64,000 nt of DNA from Lentilactobacillus laojiaonis (GTDB taxonomy: Bacteria; Bacillota; Bacilli; Lactobacillales; Lactobacillaceae), in NCBI RefSeq assembly GCF_020616595.1, contig NZ_CP085278.1, positions 248,001 to 312,000 of the forward strand, written 5' to 3'. Positions 29,194-37,607 of this stretch are shown one piece after another. Made by a program: the position numbers and the translations under genes. Each line of letters starts with the position of its first letter. Positions within the stretch are counted from its first letter, which is position 1. Under the pieces are notes generated by a model that was not told the origin of the DNA, ran no database searches, and worked only from the letters and a program-made list of their open reading frames with translations.

Positions 29194-29961
29194 TTGCAAC
29201 GTAAAGATATTCAACCAATTTACTCACAAGCATATCGAAAAAAAAGGCGCCGATCATGGGTAATTATCAGCGCTTTTTTGTTGTCTATTTTAATTTTAAT
29301 TTCATTTATCATGATTGGTTCTCGTAATAGAAATTTTGATAAATATCAGGTTAAAGGGGTTATGATTTCCCAACAGGATGGCTACTTGGACTTTAATGAA
29401 TTAAAGAATGGTGAAATTAATTTCGTCTATTTACGAGCATCTCAAGGCTCAAGTTATACGGATGATAATTTTACTTCCAATTATGAAAGAAGTCAGGGAT
29501 CTCAGTTAGCAGTAGGGATATATCATGTGTTTAGTTTTTCAAGTTCTGTTGATAGTCAATTCAATAACTTTATTAAAGAAACTGAATTTAATACGGGGAT
29601 CTTACCAATTTCAATATATGTAGATTACTATGGTGATTATGATGAAGATAATGTTGACTGGAAAGAATATGCTAAGCGGATTAATCAACTAGCTGAAAAA
29701 ATCAATCGTTATTATAATCAATCAGTCGTTATTCAAATGCCACAAGAAATTAAAGGTGAGCTGGCAAAATATTTAGATAGTAATTTTAAAATTTGGATTA
29801 TTGATAATAAATTTAAAAAGCAAAATTCCGAGGTTGAATTTATTTCTTCGGAAAATAAATATAAGATCTCTATGCGAAATAGTAGCGCTTATTTATATCG
29901 AATAGTTTACAACGGTAGTAAACGTCAGTGGAATACTAATATTAATTCACTTGGAAGCTAG
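29194..29961 (+). CDS. GH25-like (lysozyme fold) protein, probably catalytically impaired
   Basis: A 255-residue membrane-anchored protein: a basic N-terminus, one hydrophobic helix at about 21-42, then a GH25-type barrel (VKGVMISQQDGYLDF, FVYLRASQGSSYTDDNF, VGIYHVF). In GH25 muramidases the first strand reads G-(I/V)-D-V-S with a catalytic Asp, and a later strand ends D-x-E; here these are G-V-M57-I-S and V-D-Y-Y. Both key acids are missing or altered, so lytic activity is doubtful and a peptidoglycan-binding role is possible. The start is a TTG at 29194. The gene overlaps the convergent gene by 15 bases. Confidence 0.78.
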   Translation: MQRKDIQPIYSQAYRKKRRRSWVIISAFLLSILILISFIMIGSRNRNFDKYQVKGVMISQQDGYLDFNELKNGEINFVYLRASQGSSYTDDNFTSNYERSQGSQLAVGIYHVFSFSSSVDSQFNNFIKETEFNTGILPISIYVDYYGDYDEDNVDWKEYAKRINQLAEKINRYYNQSVVIQMPQEIKGELAKYLDSNFKIWIIDNKFKKQNSEVEFISSENKYKISMRNSSAYLYRIVYNGSKRQWNTNINSLGS

Positions 29962-30300
29962 TAAGTTAAAAGTTAAATTACTAGCTTCGTCATAATAGGT
30001 AATTGGTCGTACTTCATTGGCCTTAATAATTAGTTGGTAACCAAAGTGATCGATATAGTATAGGGTGTACGGCATTACTTTTGGAGCATTTTGATTAGTT
30101 AGTTGATCATCGATAAATAGATTTAATTGTTTATCAATTACTAATTGGTGCTGAATATTTTTTTGATCAATATAATTCCAGTTACCGATAAAAAGGTCGG
30201 AATTTTTAGAACTGCCTTGATTAGAATTATGCTTTTTATTTAATAAAATAAAACTGCTAATTAATGAAGTAGTGAATAATAATAGGCTACGTTTTTTCAT
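29947..30300 (-). CDS. DUF4828-like secreted or anchored protein
   Basis: A 117-residue protein with an N-terminal hydrophobic segment (LLLFTTSLISSFILL), so secreted or membrane-tethered. The body (FIGNWNYIDQKNIQHQLVIDKQLNLFIDDQ ... YTLYYIDHFGYQLIIKANE) is beta-rich and resembles the DUF4828 family found in Lactobacillales, whose function is unknown. Its 3' end overlaps the GH25-like gene on the opposite strand. The ribosome site on the minus strand is weak to moderate (GGGGGATACAG). Confidence 0.7.
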   Translation of the reverse strand: MKKRSLLLFTTSLISSFILLNKKHNSNQGSSKNSDLFIGNWNYIDQKNIQHQLVIDKQLNLFIDDQLTNQNAPKVMPYTLYYIDHFGYQLIIKANEVRPITYYDEASNLTFNLLASK

Positions 30301-30403
30301 ATTCTGTATCCCCCGTCACGATTTAATTGAAGGTTTAAATTTTAAATTAGTGAAATCATTGGTACAATTATACTATAACCAGAAAGCTAGGGAGGAATAA
30401 AAA

Positions 30404-31399
30404 ATGATTAAACTTGGAATTATCGGAACCAATTGGATTACTCAACAATTTATTGATGCCATTAAATTAAGTGATCAATACCAATTAACTACAGTCTATT
30501 CAAGAAGTATGGAACATGCCACCGAATTTGGTAAACATAACGGAGCTACCGAATTTTATGATGACTTAGAGATGTTCTTTGAACAAGGTATTTTTGATAC
30601 CGTCTACATTGCTTCACCAAATAGTTTGCATTTTGAACAAGCTAAACTAGCTATTAATCATGAGAAAAATGTTATTGTTGAAAAACCGGCCTTTGCTAAT
30701 CAAAAAGAAATGACGCTTATTCAAGAAGAATTGAAAAAATTCCCGCGGGTCTTATATTTTGAAGCTGCTCGCCAAATTCACACAGAAAACTTTAAAGCCT
30801 TAGCTCTACAAGTTAGCAAAATGGACCAAATTTCTGGGGCTAACTTTACCTATGAAAAATATTCTTCACGATATGATGATGTCTTAGCTGGTAAGGTACC
30901 GAATGTTTTTTCACCTAAATTTGCCGGTGGAGCTTTACAAGATTTAGGAGTTTACACGGTATACGATGCAGTTGCTTTGTTTGGTATGCCAGAAGAGGTG
31001 GCCTATTATCCACAACTAATTGATACTGGAGTAGATGGTAAAGGAACTGCAATTTTACAATATCCTGAATTTACAGTTGTCTTAAACTTTGGTAAAATTG
31101 TAAATTCATACATGACTTCAGAAATTTATGGTTTAAAGGATACCATTGAAATTGATGATGCCGGTGAAATCGAAGAAGTTGTTTATATTGATCAAGATAA
31201 GACTAGACATGTGATTGGAAATGTTGATGAATTTAATCCTATGTTTGGTGAAATCAAAGACTTTGCCAAAATTATTAATGATCCACAAGATCCGGATAAT
31301 CAATTAGAGTATGAACGATTAAGAGAACTAAGTATTAACGTAAATAAATTGTTATTTAATTTACGCCAAGATGCACATTTAAAATTTCCAAATGATTAA
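30404..31399 (+). CDS. Gfo/Idh/MocA family oxidoreductase
   Basis: A 331-residue NAD(P)-dependent oxidoreductase. The Rossmann N-terminus has LGIIGTNWITQQFIDAI (about 3-19), the family motif VIVEKPAFANQKE with the EKP lysine lies near residue 95, and the C-terminal alpha/beta substrate domain has GGALQDLGVYTVYDAVALFG. The substrate, probably a sugar or cyclic polyol, cannot be assigned. It is preceded by GGGAGG and followed after about 24 bases by the helicase gene, perhaps in one transcript. Confidence 0.9.
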   Translation: MIKLGIIGTNWITQQFIDAIKLSDQYQLTTVYSRSMEHATEFGKHNGATEFYDDLEMFFEQGIFDTVYIASPNSLHFEQAKLAINHEKNVIVEKPAFANQKEMTLIQEELKKFPRVLYFEAARQIHTENFKALALQVSKMDQISGANFTYEKYSSRYDDVLAGKVPNVFSPKFAGGALQDLGVYTVYDAVALFGMPEEVAYYPQLIDTGVDGKGTAILQYPEFTVVLNFGKIVNSYMTSEIYGLKDTIEIDDAGEIEEVVYIDQDKTRHVIGNVDEFNPMFGEIKDFAKIINDPQDPDNQLEYERLRELSINVNKLLFNLRQDAHLKFPND

Positions 31400-31423
31400 T
31401 TTAATTTGAATGGGAGAATATTA

Positions 31424-32731
31424 GTGTTAGAAGAATTCAAAAATTATGCACAAAAATTAGGCTACCAAAAACAAACTGCAATTCAAGAGGCAGCCTATCC
31501 AGAATTAAAAAACCACAATAGTATTTTAGGGTTATCACCAACTGGATCAGGAAAAACCGTGGCTTTTACGTTACCTTTATTAGAAACCATTGATTTAAAC
31601 TTGGGAACCCAAGTAATTGTTTTAGAACCTACAGCTGAATTAGGTATCCAGACTTCCAAAGTGATGACGACTTGGGGAAATCTAATTGGTGTTTCTGTCC
31701 AATCAATGATTGGGGGAGCAAATGTTAAGCGCCAAATGGAAAAATTAAAAAAACATCCCCACGTAGTAGTAGGTACACCCGGAAGAATTTTAAATTTAAT
31801 TGAGTTGGGTAAACTAAAGACTGATCAAATTTCAGCCATTGTGGTTGATGAGGCTGATAATTTATTAGCTGGTGATACTTTAGATCAAGTTAGAACTATT
31901 GTAGATAAATCTAATCGTGATTTATCAATTGACTTTTTCTCAGCTACTACTAATGAAACCCTTCAAAATGTTAATCGTTGGTTTATACCTGATATTAAAA
32001 CTATTGACGTTCGAGCAATTGATGACACCCAGGGTGTGGTTACGCACAATGTCTTAATCGTTGATAATTTAAAAAAGGCAGCCATGCTACCAAGATTAAT
32101 TCATGATAAAAATTTCAAGGCGTTAGTCTTTTTTAATCAAATGAATACCTTAGAAAAAACTTTTAGTTTTTTAAAGCATCGGAATATAAAAGAAGCCGCT
32201 AAACTTACTAGTGAACAAAAACAAATTGACCGTAGTAAAGCGATTAAAGAATTTAGAACTGGTAAAATTCGCTTATTATTGACCACGGACGTAACTGCTC
32301 GTGGAATGGATATTGATAATTTACCTGCAGTAGTTAACTATGATTTACCTAAGGATGAAAAAACTTACATTCATCGAGTAGGTCGTACTGGGCGAATGGG
32401 GAGATCTGGCCAAGTAATTAACTTAGGTAATGATCATGACATTCGAAATCTCAAGAAGTTGTTAACCGATCAAGATTATACTTTGACTCAAGTTTACTTT
32501 AATGGGAATGTGTTATCGACTACTAAGCCTAAGCCAACGGTTAAGCCAGTAAGCGAAGCTAAAGATAAAACTCAAACTAATAGTCGCGGGTCTAAAAATA
32601 CTCCAGTAAGTAAACCAACTACAAAAATTTCTAAGAATGAAAAATCAGTAAACTCCAAAAAATCGCCGAAATCTAAGAAAAAACATTCTAAACGAAAAGG
32701 AATGCGTAAAAAGAATTCGGAGCGGAATTAA
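31424..32731 (+). CDS. DEAD-box ATP-dependent RNA helicase
   Basis: A 435-residue RNA helicase. Motifs in order are the Q-motif region (GYQKQTAIQEAAYP), Walker A LSPTGSGKTVAFTLPLL, PTAELGIQ, VGTPGRIL, VVDEADNLL, SAT, RGMDIDNLPAVVNYDLP and HRVGRTGRMGRSG. The last ~65 residues are a Lys/Ser-rich disordered tail typical of CshB/RhlB-like proteins in Gram-positives. The GTG at 31424, seven bases after GGGAG, is a better start than the TTG at 31406. A role in mRNA turnover, ribosome assembly or cold adaptation is inferred from the family. Confidence 0.92.
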   Translation: MLEEFKNYAQKLGYQKQTAIQEAAYPELKNHNSILGLSPTGSGKTVAFTLPLLETIDLNLGTQVIVLEPTAELGIQTSKVMTTWGNLIGVSVQSMIGGANVKRQMEKLKKHPHVVVGTPGRILNLIELGKLKTDQISAIVVDEADNLLAGDTLDQVRTIVDKSNRDLSIDFFSATTNETLQNVNRWFIPDIKTIDVRAIDDTQGVVTHNVLIVDNLKKAAMLPRLIHDKNFKALVFFNQMNTLEKTFSFLKHRNIKEAAKLTSEQKQIDRSKAIKEFRTGKIRLLLTTDVTARGMDIDNLPAVVNYDLPKDEKTYIHRVGRTGRMGRSGQVINLGNDHDIRNLKKLLTDQDYTLTQVYFNGNVLSTTKPKPTVKPVSEAKDKTQTNSRGSKNTPVSKPTTKISKNEKSVNSKKSPKSKKKHSKRKGMRKKNSERN

Positions 32732-32776
32732 GACTTTACATTAATTAAATAAAATGAGAAAATAATTCAGTATCTT

Positions 32777-32849
32777 GGCCCTATAGCACAACTGGATAGG
32801 GCACCCGCCTCCTAAGCGGTAGATCCCAGTTCGAGTCTGGGTGGGGCCA
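32777..32849 (+). tRNA. tRNA-Arg(CCT)
   Basis: A 73-base cloverleaf. The acceptor GGCCCTA pairs with TGGGGCC, discriminator A at 32849, anticodon loop CTCCTAA with CCT at 32811-32813, and a perfect five-base-pair T arm (CCCAG/CTGGG) with loop TTCGAGT. CCA is not encoded. The D stem has an A-G opposition at the third pair (GCAC/GGGC) and the first anticodon-stem pair is C-T, both unusual. It reads AGG codons. It stands alone and is followed by a terminator. Confidence 0.92.
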
Positions 32850-32856
32850 TATACTG

Positions 32857-32889
32857 AAAAAACAGACACCTTTTAGGTGTCTGTTTTTA
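32857..32889. terminator. Bidirectional terminator after tRNA-Arg
   Basis: The stem AAAAACAGACACC / GGTGTCTGTTTTT has a five-base loop. It also serves the convergent gene ending at 32887. Confidence 0.88.
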
Positions 32890-33441
32890 TTTTGACATAA
32901 TCATTTTTTCAAAAAGTGGTTGCCAATTATATTTAATTGGATCGGGTCCGTCCGTTGTAAGGTAAGCTTTACCATTATCATCAACGTAAAGTGAAAAATC
33001 CAATTTAGCAATTGTATCAATATGCTGCTTTACCCAATCATTAGCCCAACTAATAGTGAACGAATACAAATCTAGATTTGGATAAAAATTAACATCACGT
33101 TTCAAATCACTGATATTAACTGTTTCAGTATCCACGGATTCGATATATGAACTAGTTTCATCATCGAATTTTTGATAACCAACTAAAGCAGTGTTGTTAT
33201 CGTAGTTTAAGTCTCGGACCACATATATGGCGTCGGCAACCGGTTCAATACTATCGACCCCTAAAATCTCATCCTGAATGTGAAACGGTGTTAAATTAGT
33301 TAATGACAAATTATCATTAACTTTAGATTTATGGGTAGAAACTTCTTCAATAGATTGATTGGGAAGTAATTCCATATTTTCAACCATTTGATCAACGGTT
33401 TTAATTTTTTGGAATTCTGTACGATCATTTAAACTATCCAT
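32887..33441 (-). CDS. Uncharacterised protein, copy A of a duplicated family
   Basis: A 184-residue soluble protein I do not recognise. It is clearly related to the product of 34892-35473: both share an IEEx segment, then N-L-x-P-F-x-I-x-D (an SH3-like strand start), YVVRDLNYDNNTALVGYQK versus FVVSGLDYDHHKVEIQTLE, the stretch LYSFTISWANDWVKQH versus VFSFTSIYDAQWAKNN, then KLDF, and an ending PLFEKM versus PLFKKI. A second module of mixed alpha/beta follows the barrel-like centre. The start at 33441 follows GGAGGG; an upstream in-frame start at 33501 has no such site. The function is unknown. Confidence 0.7.
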   Translation of the reverse strand: MDSLNDRTEFQKIKTVDQMVENMELLPNQSIEEVSTHKSKVNDNLSLTNLTPFHIQDEILGVDSIEPVADAIYVVRDLNYDNNTALVGYQKFDDETSSYIESVDTETVNISDLKRDVNFYPNLDLYSFTISWANDWVKQHIDTIAKLDFSLYVDDNGKAYLTTDGPDPIKYNWQPLFEKMIMSK

Positions 33442-33555
33442 AGTCAGCCCTCCTTTTAAAACTTTAAAAGAAATATCATGACTATTTCTAGTCATGGACA
33501 TTATAATACATTGAAAAAATATTAAACTAATTTTGCCTAGCTTAATTGGGAAAAT

Positions 33556-33583
33556 AAAAACATCGGGATCTCCCGATGTTTTT
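33556..33583 (-). terminator. Terminator of the 56-residue gene
   Basis: The perfect stem AAAAACATCGGGA / TCCCGATGTTTTT has a two-base centre and lies just after the small gene on the minus strand. Confidence 0.85.
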
Positions 33584-33585
33584 AT

Positions 33586-33756
33586 TTATTTTTCACGAAT
33601 ATTTTTAAAAGGGCCAGCGCTTTTAGTAGAATGAACAATTTTACCACTAGCAGCATCAATGGTATTTAACGATTGTGACCTAGAATTATATTCTTGATAA
33701 TATTTAGGTTGGTTAATATCAATTTGGTTACTGAGTTTGTTTGGTTCTGCTTGCAT
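33586..33756 (-). CDS. Uncharacterised 56-residue protein
   Basis: The frame on the minus strand runs from the ATG at 33754-33756 to TAA at 33586-33588, with AAAGAGGGG as ribosome site and a perfect terminator just downstream, so the gene is credible although short. The product is hydrophilic with no signal or membrane helix: MQAEPNKLSNQIDINQPKYY at the N-terminus, then a Ser/Asn-rich middle, IDAASGKIVHSTKSAGP and a basic end. No family is recognised. It lies between unknown genes in the 32.9-36.1 kb island. Confidence 0.6.
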   Translation of the reverse strand: MQAEPNKLSNQIDINQPKYYQEYNSRSQSLNTIDAASGKIVHSTKSAGPFKNIREK

Positions 33757-33931
33757 GATACCCCTCTTTTCTATTTGCTAATTAATAAATAATTTACCTA
33801 TATAAAATTATCATGATCAAATTAGATTTACAATTAAATAGCTTAATAAAATCTTAAGCTTTCCTTTTTACATTAAATTACTTAAAAGTTAAACTTAAAC
33901 TAGGCTATTTTATAAAAGGGTGGGGAATATG

Positions 33932-34861
33932 ATGAAAAATCAGGAGTTATATAATGAAATTTTTGTAAAAGAAAGTGATCAATATCAATTTAAATCCAGT
34001 GATTTAAAATTAAGCGAAGAGCAAGTCGCTTCAATTATTACCGATTTAAATAGTAATTTAGATCCTAATGAAGCAACGAGAGATAAGCTAGCTCAAGCGG
34101 TAGAAAATTTTTATGACCATAGTAAAGATTTACAAATTGCCTTTAATCGTAGAAATATTCATCGACTTTTCTCTCAATTATATGGAACTGGATTTAAAAC
34201 CGATTACCATGATTTTTTTAAATCAAGTGAATATACTGGTCGAATTTTTCCAATCCACATTAATGTAATAGATTTAAAAGCAGCTGATGAAATTGTTGAA
34301 TTTGATTTATCGATGTTTAAACCTACTTTTATTTTAATTCAAAAGCCTATTAATGATGCAGGAAGCCTAGATGAGGTAGAAATATCGTTAATTACTACCA
34401 ATATATTTAATGAATCAATTTTTAACTGTGTAATTGATTGGTTAATGCATCAACCTAATTTTAAACAGTTACCTGTTGGTATGTTGTATGCAGATATTAA
34501 AAAAACGCCATATGATGCTATGCAAGATTACATTAGTGAAACCCAAAAGTTTACTTTTGACCAGTTTGACAAAGCAGTTGAAAATACCGATATTTCTCCT
34601 GAAATATATATGTGTAGCGTAAAAATTCGATATATTAATAAGTATTTTAGAAATGAATTAAGTGAAGAACGTAGTGATGATATCTATATTATTGGTTATC
34701 AAAAACAATTCGATTTAATTATTCTGGGAGTTAAATTGGACGATGGTGACAAATTAAAAACTATTTTAATTGGACGGGACATTTTTAAAAATATTCAATA
34801 TCGAGATGTTTCTAGTGATCGTATTATCGATTATCAAGGTCGAACAATTGCAGAAAAATAA
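33932..34861 (+). CDS. Uncharacterised protein, 309 aa
   Basis: A soluble, acidic 309-residue protein with no signal peptide, membrane helix or motif I recognise. The N-terminal ~110 residues are helical (KESDQYQFKSSDLKLSEEQ; NRRNIHRLFSQLYGTGF) and the rest is alternating alpha/beta (FIPIHINVI-like strands, KPTFILIQKPINDAGSLDEVE, DDIYIIGYQKQFDLIILGVKL). Of the possible starts, ATG 33932 is best spaced from GGTGGGG; GTG 33920 and ATG 33929 are alternatives. It has its own terminator and lies between the two members of the duplicated family. The function is unknown. Confidence 0.7.
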   Translation: MKNQELYNEIFVKESDQYQFKSSDLKLSEEQVASIITDLNSNLDPNEATRDKLAQAVENFYDHSKDLQIAFNRRNIHRLFSQLYGTGFKTDYHDFFKSSEYTGRIFPIHINVIDLKAADEIVEFDLSMFKPTFILIQKPINDAGSLDEVEISLITTNIFNESIFNCVIDWLMHQPNFKQLPVGMLYADIKKTPYDAMQDYISETQKFTFDQFDKAVENTDISPEIYMCSVKIRYINKYFRNELSEERSDDIYIIGYQKQFDLIILGVKLDDGDKLKTILIGRDIFKNIQYRDVSSDRIIDYQGRTIAEK

Positions 34862-34893
34862 AAAAAGATGAAGATAAATTCTTCATCTTTTTT
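34861..34893. terminator. Bidirectional terminator between the 309-aa gene and copy B
   Basis: The stem AAAAAAGATGAAG / CTTCATCTTTTTT lies between the convergent genes and overlaps the last codon of the minus-strand gene. Confidence 0.88.
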
Positions 34894-35473
34894 AGTTTTC
34901 ATGGATTTTTTTAAAGAGTGGACCAAGGTATTCGATTAAGGCGCCTTTGCCGAAGGGATCATCAAAGTATCCTAAAACAATTGTACCGTCAGTATTTTCA
35001 TAAGCCAAAAAATCTAGTTTAACTAATTCATTTAAATTATTTTTAGCCCATTGAGCATCATAGATGGAAGTAAATGAAAAGACATCGACACCACTATAGC
35101 CAGAATGTTTTTGTCTAGTTAATTTATCGATATCTACGGCAATCTTATCACTAGAATTTATTAAATCCGTCCGACCTTGATTATATTCCAGAGTTTGGAT
35201 TTCTACTTTGTGATGATCGTAATCTAACCCTGAAACTACAAAATCATTATGTTCAATTCCCATGGGATTATCCTTGTAAAATACTTGGTCACCAATATCA
35301 AAAGGGATTAAATTAGCCATAACTTTAGATTCGTTATTTAAATTATCAATTTCATGTTTAAAGGGCGTAATTTCTTCGATGTTAACATTACGATACATTT
35401 TAAGAGAATGGATCATCCGCATCGTTCGCTGAATATCAAAAGTTTCTTGAGGCATGTTCTTAGTTCGGATCAT
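34892..35473 (-). CDS. Uncharacterised protein, copy B of a duplicated family
   Basis: A 193-residue soluble protein related along most of its length to the product of 32887-33441. The central block ANLIPFDIGDQVFYKDNPMG has the IGDxV look of a small SH3-type barrel, followed by FVVSGLDYDHHKVEI. The C-terminal half (VDVFSFTSIYDAQWAKNN, VKLDFLAYENTDGTIVLGYF, LIEYLGPLFKKI) matches copy A. The N-termini differ. AGGAGG precedes the ATG. It is divergent from a 151-residue unknown gene. Probably an old duplication; the function is unknown. Confidence 0.7.
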   Translation of the reverse strand: MIRTKNMPQETFDIQRTMRMIHSLKMYRNVNIEEITPFKHEIDNLNNESKVMANLIPFDIGDQVFYKDNPMGIEHNDFVVSGLDYDHHKVEIQTLEYNQGRTDLINSSDKIAVDIDKLTRQKHSGYSGVDVFSFTSIYDAQWAKNNLNELVKLDFLAYENTDGTIVLGYFDDPFGKGALIEYLGPLFKKIHEN

Positions 35474-35647
35474 TGACTAGTCCTCCTTATGTCATTAACT
35501 AATTAAATTATAAGTCATTATTTTGGTATTAATGCTAAATTTGCATTTCACAAGATACAATAGTTAATTTATGTAACATATTTTGATAGTATTTATACAT
35601 AGAGATATTGGTAAGTTGTTGTGGTTTAATTTGAAATGGAGATAATT

Positions 35648-36103
35648 ATGAGTGCATTTTACATTGTTACGATTATTATGTTAGCAGTCGGGGGACTATG
35701 TTTACTTAATAAGCTTCTAAACATGCCTCGTGATGAATTTGTGTATGATAAAAGTTATGATCGAGATATCTTTATCAGTGAGTTTAAAGAAAGCCATGTT
35801 GAAATTATTGATGATATGATTAACAATATCATCTCACAAAAACGAAATTTCACTGATTTTGAAATTAAGGAGTTAGAGTTTATTCTAAAAAAAGTCTTTA
35901 ATAATAAAATTAGTTTTGAACCTCAAATGAACAATTTATGTGTCCGAGCAAATAATAAAGCCTTGTTACTAACTATCGAAAGTGATAATACCGGTTATTA
36001 TTTAGCATTAAATAATGTATGTGTGGATGAAGCTGAAAATTTAATAAAAATCATTAATATGGAATTGTTTGATCAAAGATTTAAATTTACGGTAACCGAA
36101 TAA
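35648..36103 (+). CDS. Uncharacterised single-pass membrane protein, 151 aa
   Basis: The ATG at 35648 lies six bases after GGAG (35638-35641) and opens a 151-residue product; the upstream ATG at 35636 overlaps that site. Residues 2-25 (SAFYIVTIIMLAVGGLCLLNKLL) form one membrane helix. The rest is cytosolic or extracytoplasmic, charged and alpha/beta, with no recognised motif. It is monocistronic, with its own terminator and its promoter in the intergenic region shared with copy B of the duplicated family. Confidence 0.7.
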   Translation: MSAFYIVTIIMLAVGGLCLLNKLLNMPRDEFVYDKSYDRDIFISEFKESHVEIIDDMINNIISQKRNFTDFEIKELEFILKKVFNNKISFEPQMNNLCVRANNKALLLTIESDNTGYYLALNNVCVDEAENLIKIINMELFDQRFKFTVTE

Positions 36104-36136
36104 AAAAAGCTAGGAAAAATTTCCTAGCTTTTTTTA
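36103..36136. terminator. Bidirectional terminator before the L,D-transpeptidase gene
   Basis: The stem AAAAAAGCTAGGAAA / TTTCCTAGCTTTTTT has A and T runs on both sides. Confidence 0.88.
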
Positions 36137-37489
36137 TTAGTAAATAATTACGGGCATATTAGTGTAAGTATATTTCCAAATAATTGGCATTTTTGATGGT
36201 GGGTTATTAATACAACCATGTGAATGATAATTACTACGAGCACTTGGGTTTCCATAAACCGAAGCAGGTTGCCAATCAGAATCATGCAAACCTACACCGT
36301 CTTCGGTAATTGGTACCCAATAGTTAACCTTAGAAGCATATTTAGTCCCATTTGAATTAAGTCCCCTTAATACTGATGGAGATTGTTTATATAAGACATG
36401 GAACAAACCAGTTGGAGTTTCGGAATTTACCAAGCCACTCATGACAGGAATTGTAGCAATTAATTTATGATTTTTATAAACGTATTCATATAGGGTGGTG
36501 AGATTAACTTCAACGTAATTACCGTCGCTTAATTTTGTTCCTGCTTGTAGATAACCAGTACCGGTAATATGTGAGGCTTTATAGGTAGTCTTTTTACTAG
36601 TCCAGGCGTTAATAATAGAGTTGGTTTCAGCAGTTGCATCAGCTGTCCAACCATAATTAGATTCCGCGGAAGTGTTAGTAGTGATTACTTTACCGGAATG
36701 AGTTTTAAATTTAATGGCTTTATGCATGGTTTGATTTTTATTAATAATCTTATTGATTGTGGTTGTTAATTTAGAATGATTAATTTGCCAGCCACCATTT
36801 TTTAAACTTCCACTAATTAAATATTTTTGAGGACTTAGTTTATATGTATGATTATTAATCTTATAAACTAAGGAATGCTGCAACGCCCATTTCATATTGT
36901 TGGCAGCTACTTGATTTTTTTTAGCTTGGACTTTATTTTCACCTAAATATTCAGCCGTAATATTAAGATTTGAAATATTATCTTTTTTCTGATTAATAGC
37001 TTTTTTAAGTGCAGAAACATTAATATAGTTTCCCGGTTGGGCTTTAATTTTTATTAATTTGTTATTTTTAAGCTTATAAGTTTCTGGCTTGGAAATTTTT
37101 CGGTTAAGGTTTACCTGATTAACCCAAGTAATTAATTGACTAGTACCATTTTTAGTAGCTAAATCTATTTGCTTAGTTTGGCTAGCGTTAACGACTAATT
37201 TTTTATTAGTGTGCGATTTTTTAAGTAGGGGTTTAAGCTCTTGCGGACTAATTGTTAGATCAGTTTGGACATCAATTTTTTTAGTTAGATTTTTATCTTT
37301 TAAGATTATTTGACGTTGGTTGGCAGTTTGATTAAGTTTTTTAGCAGCTTGTTTGGCTGTTAAATTGGCCACACTGACGTTATTAATTTTAGTATTGAGG
37401 GCAAAATGATTTTTATACCAAGTGGTATATCCCAGACCGCCAATACCAAGGATAGCGATCGTGCTAACGATTAATGTTTTGATTTTCAT
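36137..37489 (-). CDS. L,D-transpeptidase (YkuD) with peptidoglycan-binding domain
   Basis: A 450-residue enzyme anchored by an N-terminal helix (LIVSTIAILGIGGLGYTTW). Residues ~30-300 form the repeated peptidoglycan-binding region seen in Firmicutes YkuD proteins (vancomycin-resistance-like domain, KINNVSVANLTAKQAAKKLN). The YkuD domain ends the protein with the catalytic His424-Gly-Cys426 in YHSHGCINN and Asp in VGLHDSDWQ. It makes 3-3 cross-links or attaches proteins in the wall outside the membrane. AAGGAG lies before the ATG. Monocistronic. Confidence 0.93.
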   Translation of the reverse strand: MKIKTLIVSTIAILGIGGLGYTTWYKNHFALNTKINNVSVANLTAKQAAKKLNQTANQRQIILKDKNLTKKIDVQTDLTISPQELKPLLKKSHTNKKLVVNASQTKQIDLATKNGTSQLITWVNQVNLNRKISKPETYKLKNNKLIKIKAQPGNYINVSALKKAINQKKDNISNLNITAEYLGENKVQAKKNQVAANNMKWALQHSLVYKINNHTYKLSPQKYLISGSLKNGGWQINHSKLTTTINKIINKNQTMHKAIKFKTHSGKVITTNTSAESNYGWTADATAETNSIINAWTSKKTTYKASHITGTGYLQAGTKLSDGNYVEVNLTTLYEYVYKNHKLIATIPVMSGLVNSETPTGLFHVLYKQSPSVLRGLNSNGTKYASKVNYWVPITEDGVGLHDSDWQPASVYGNPSARSNYHSHGCINNPPSKMPIIWKYTYTNMPVIIY

Positions 37490-37562
37490 GGAAAGCTCCT
37501 TATAATAAATTGAATCTATTACATCATACCAAATTTATTATACGACATTCAAAGTTATTTAA

Positions 37563-37607
37563 AAAAGGATCTGCTAAAACCATGATTAGTTTTAACAGAT
37601 CCTTTTA
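37563..37607 (-). terminator. Terminator of the 48-residue gene
   Basis: A long stem, AAAGGATCTG and TAAAAC with GTTTTA and CAGATCCTTT (one bulge), lies at the end of the small gene and overlaps its stop codon. Confidence 0.8.

Noticed and set aside
32777-36103. Genomic island integrated at tRNA-Arg
   Set aside because: No integrase gene and no repeat of the tRNA 3' end was found to the right, so mobility is not supported.
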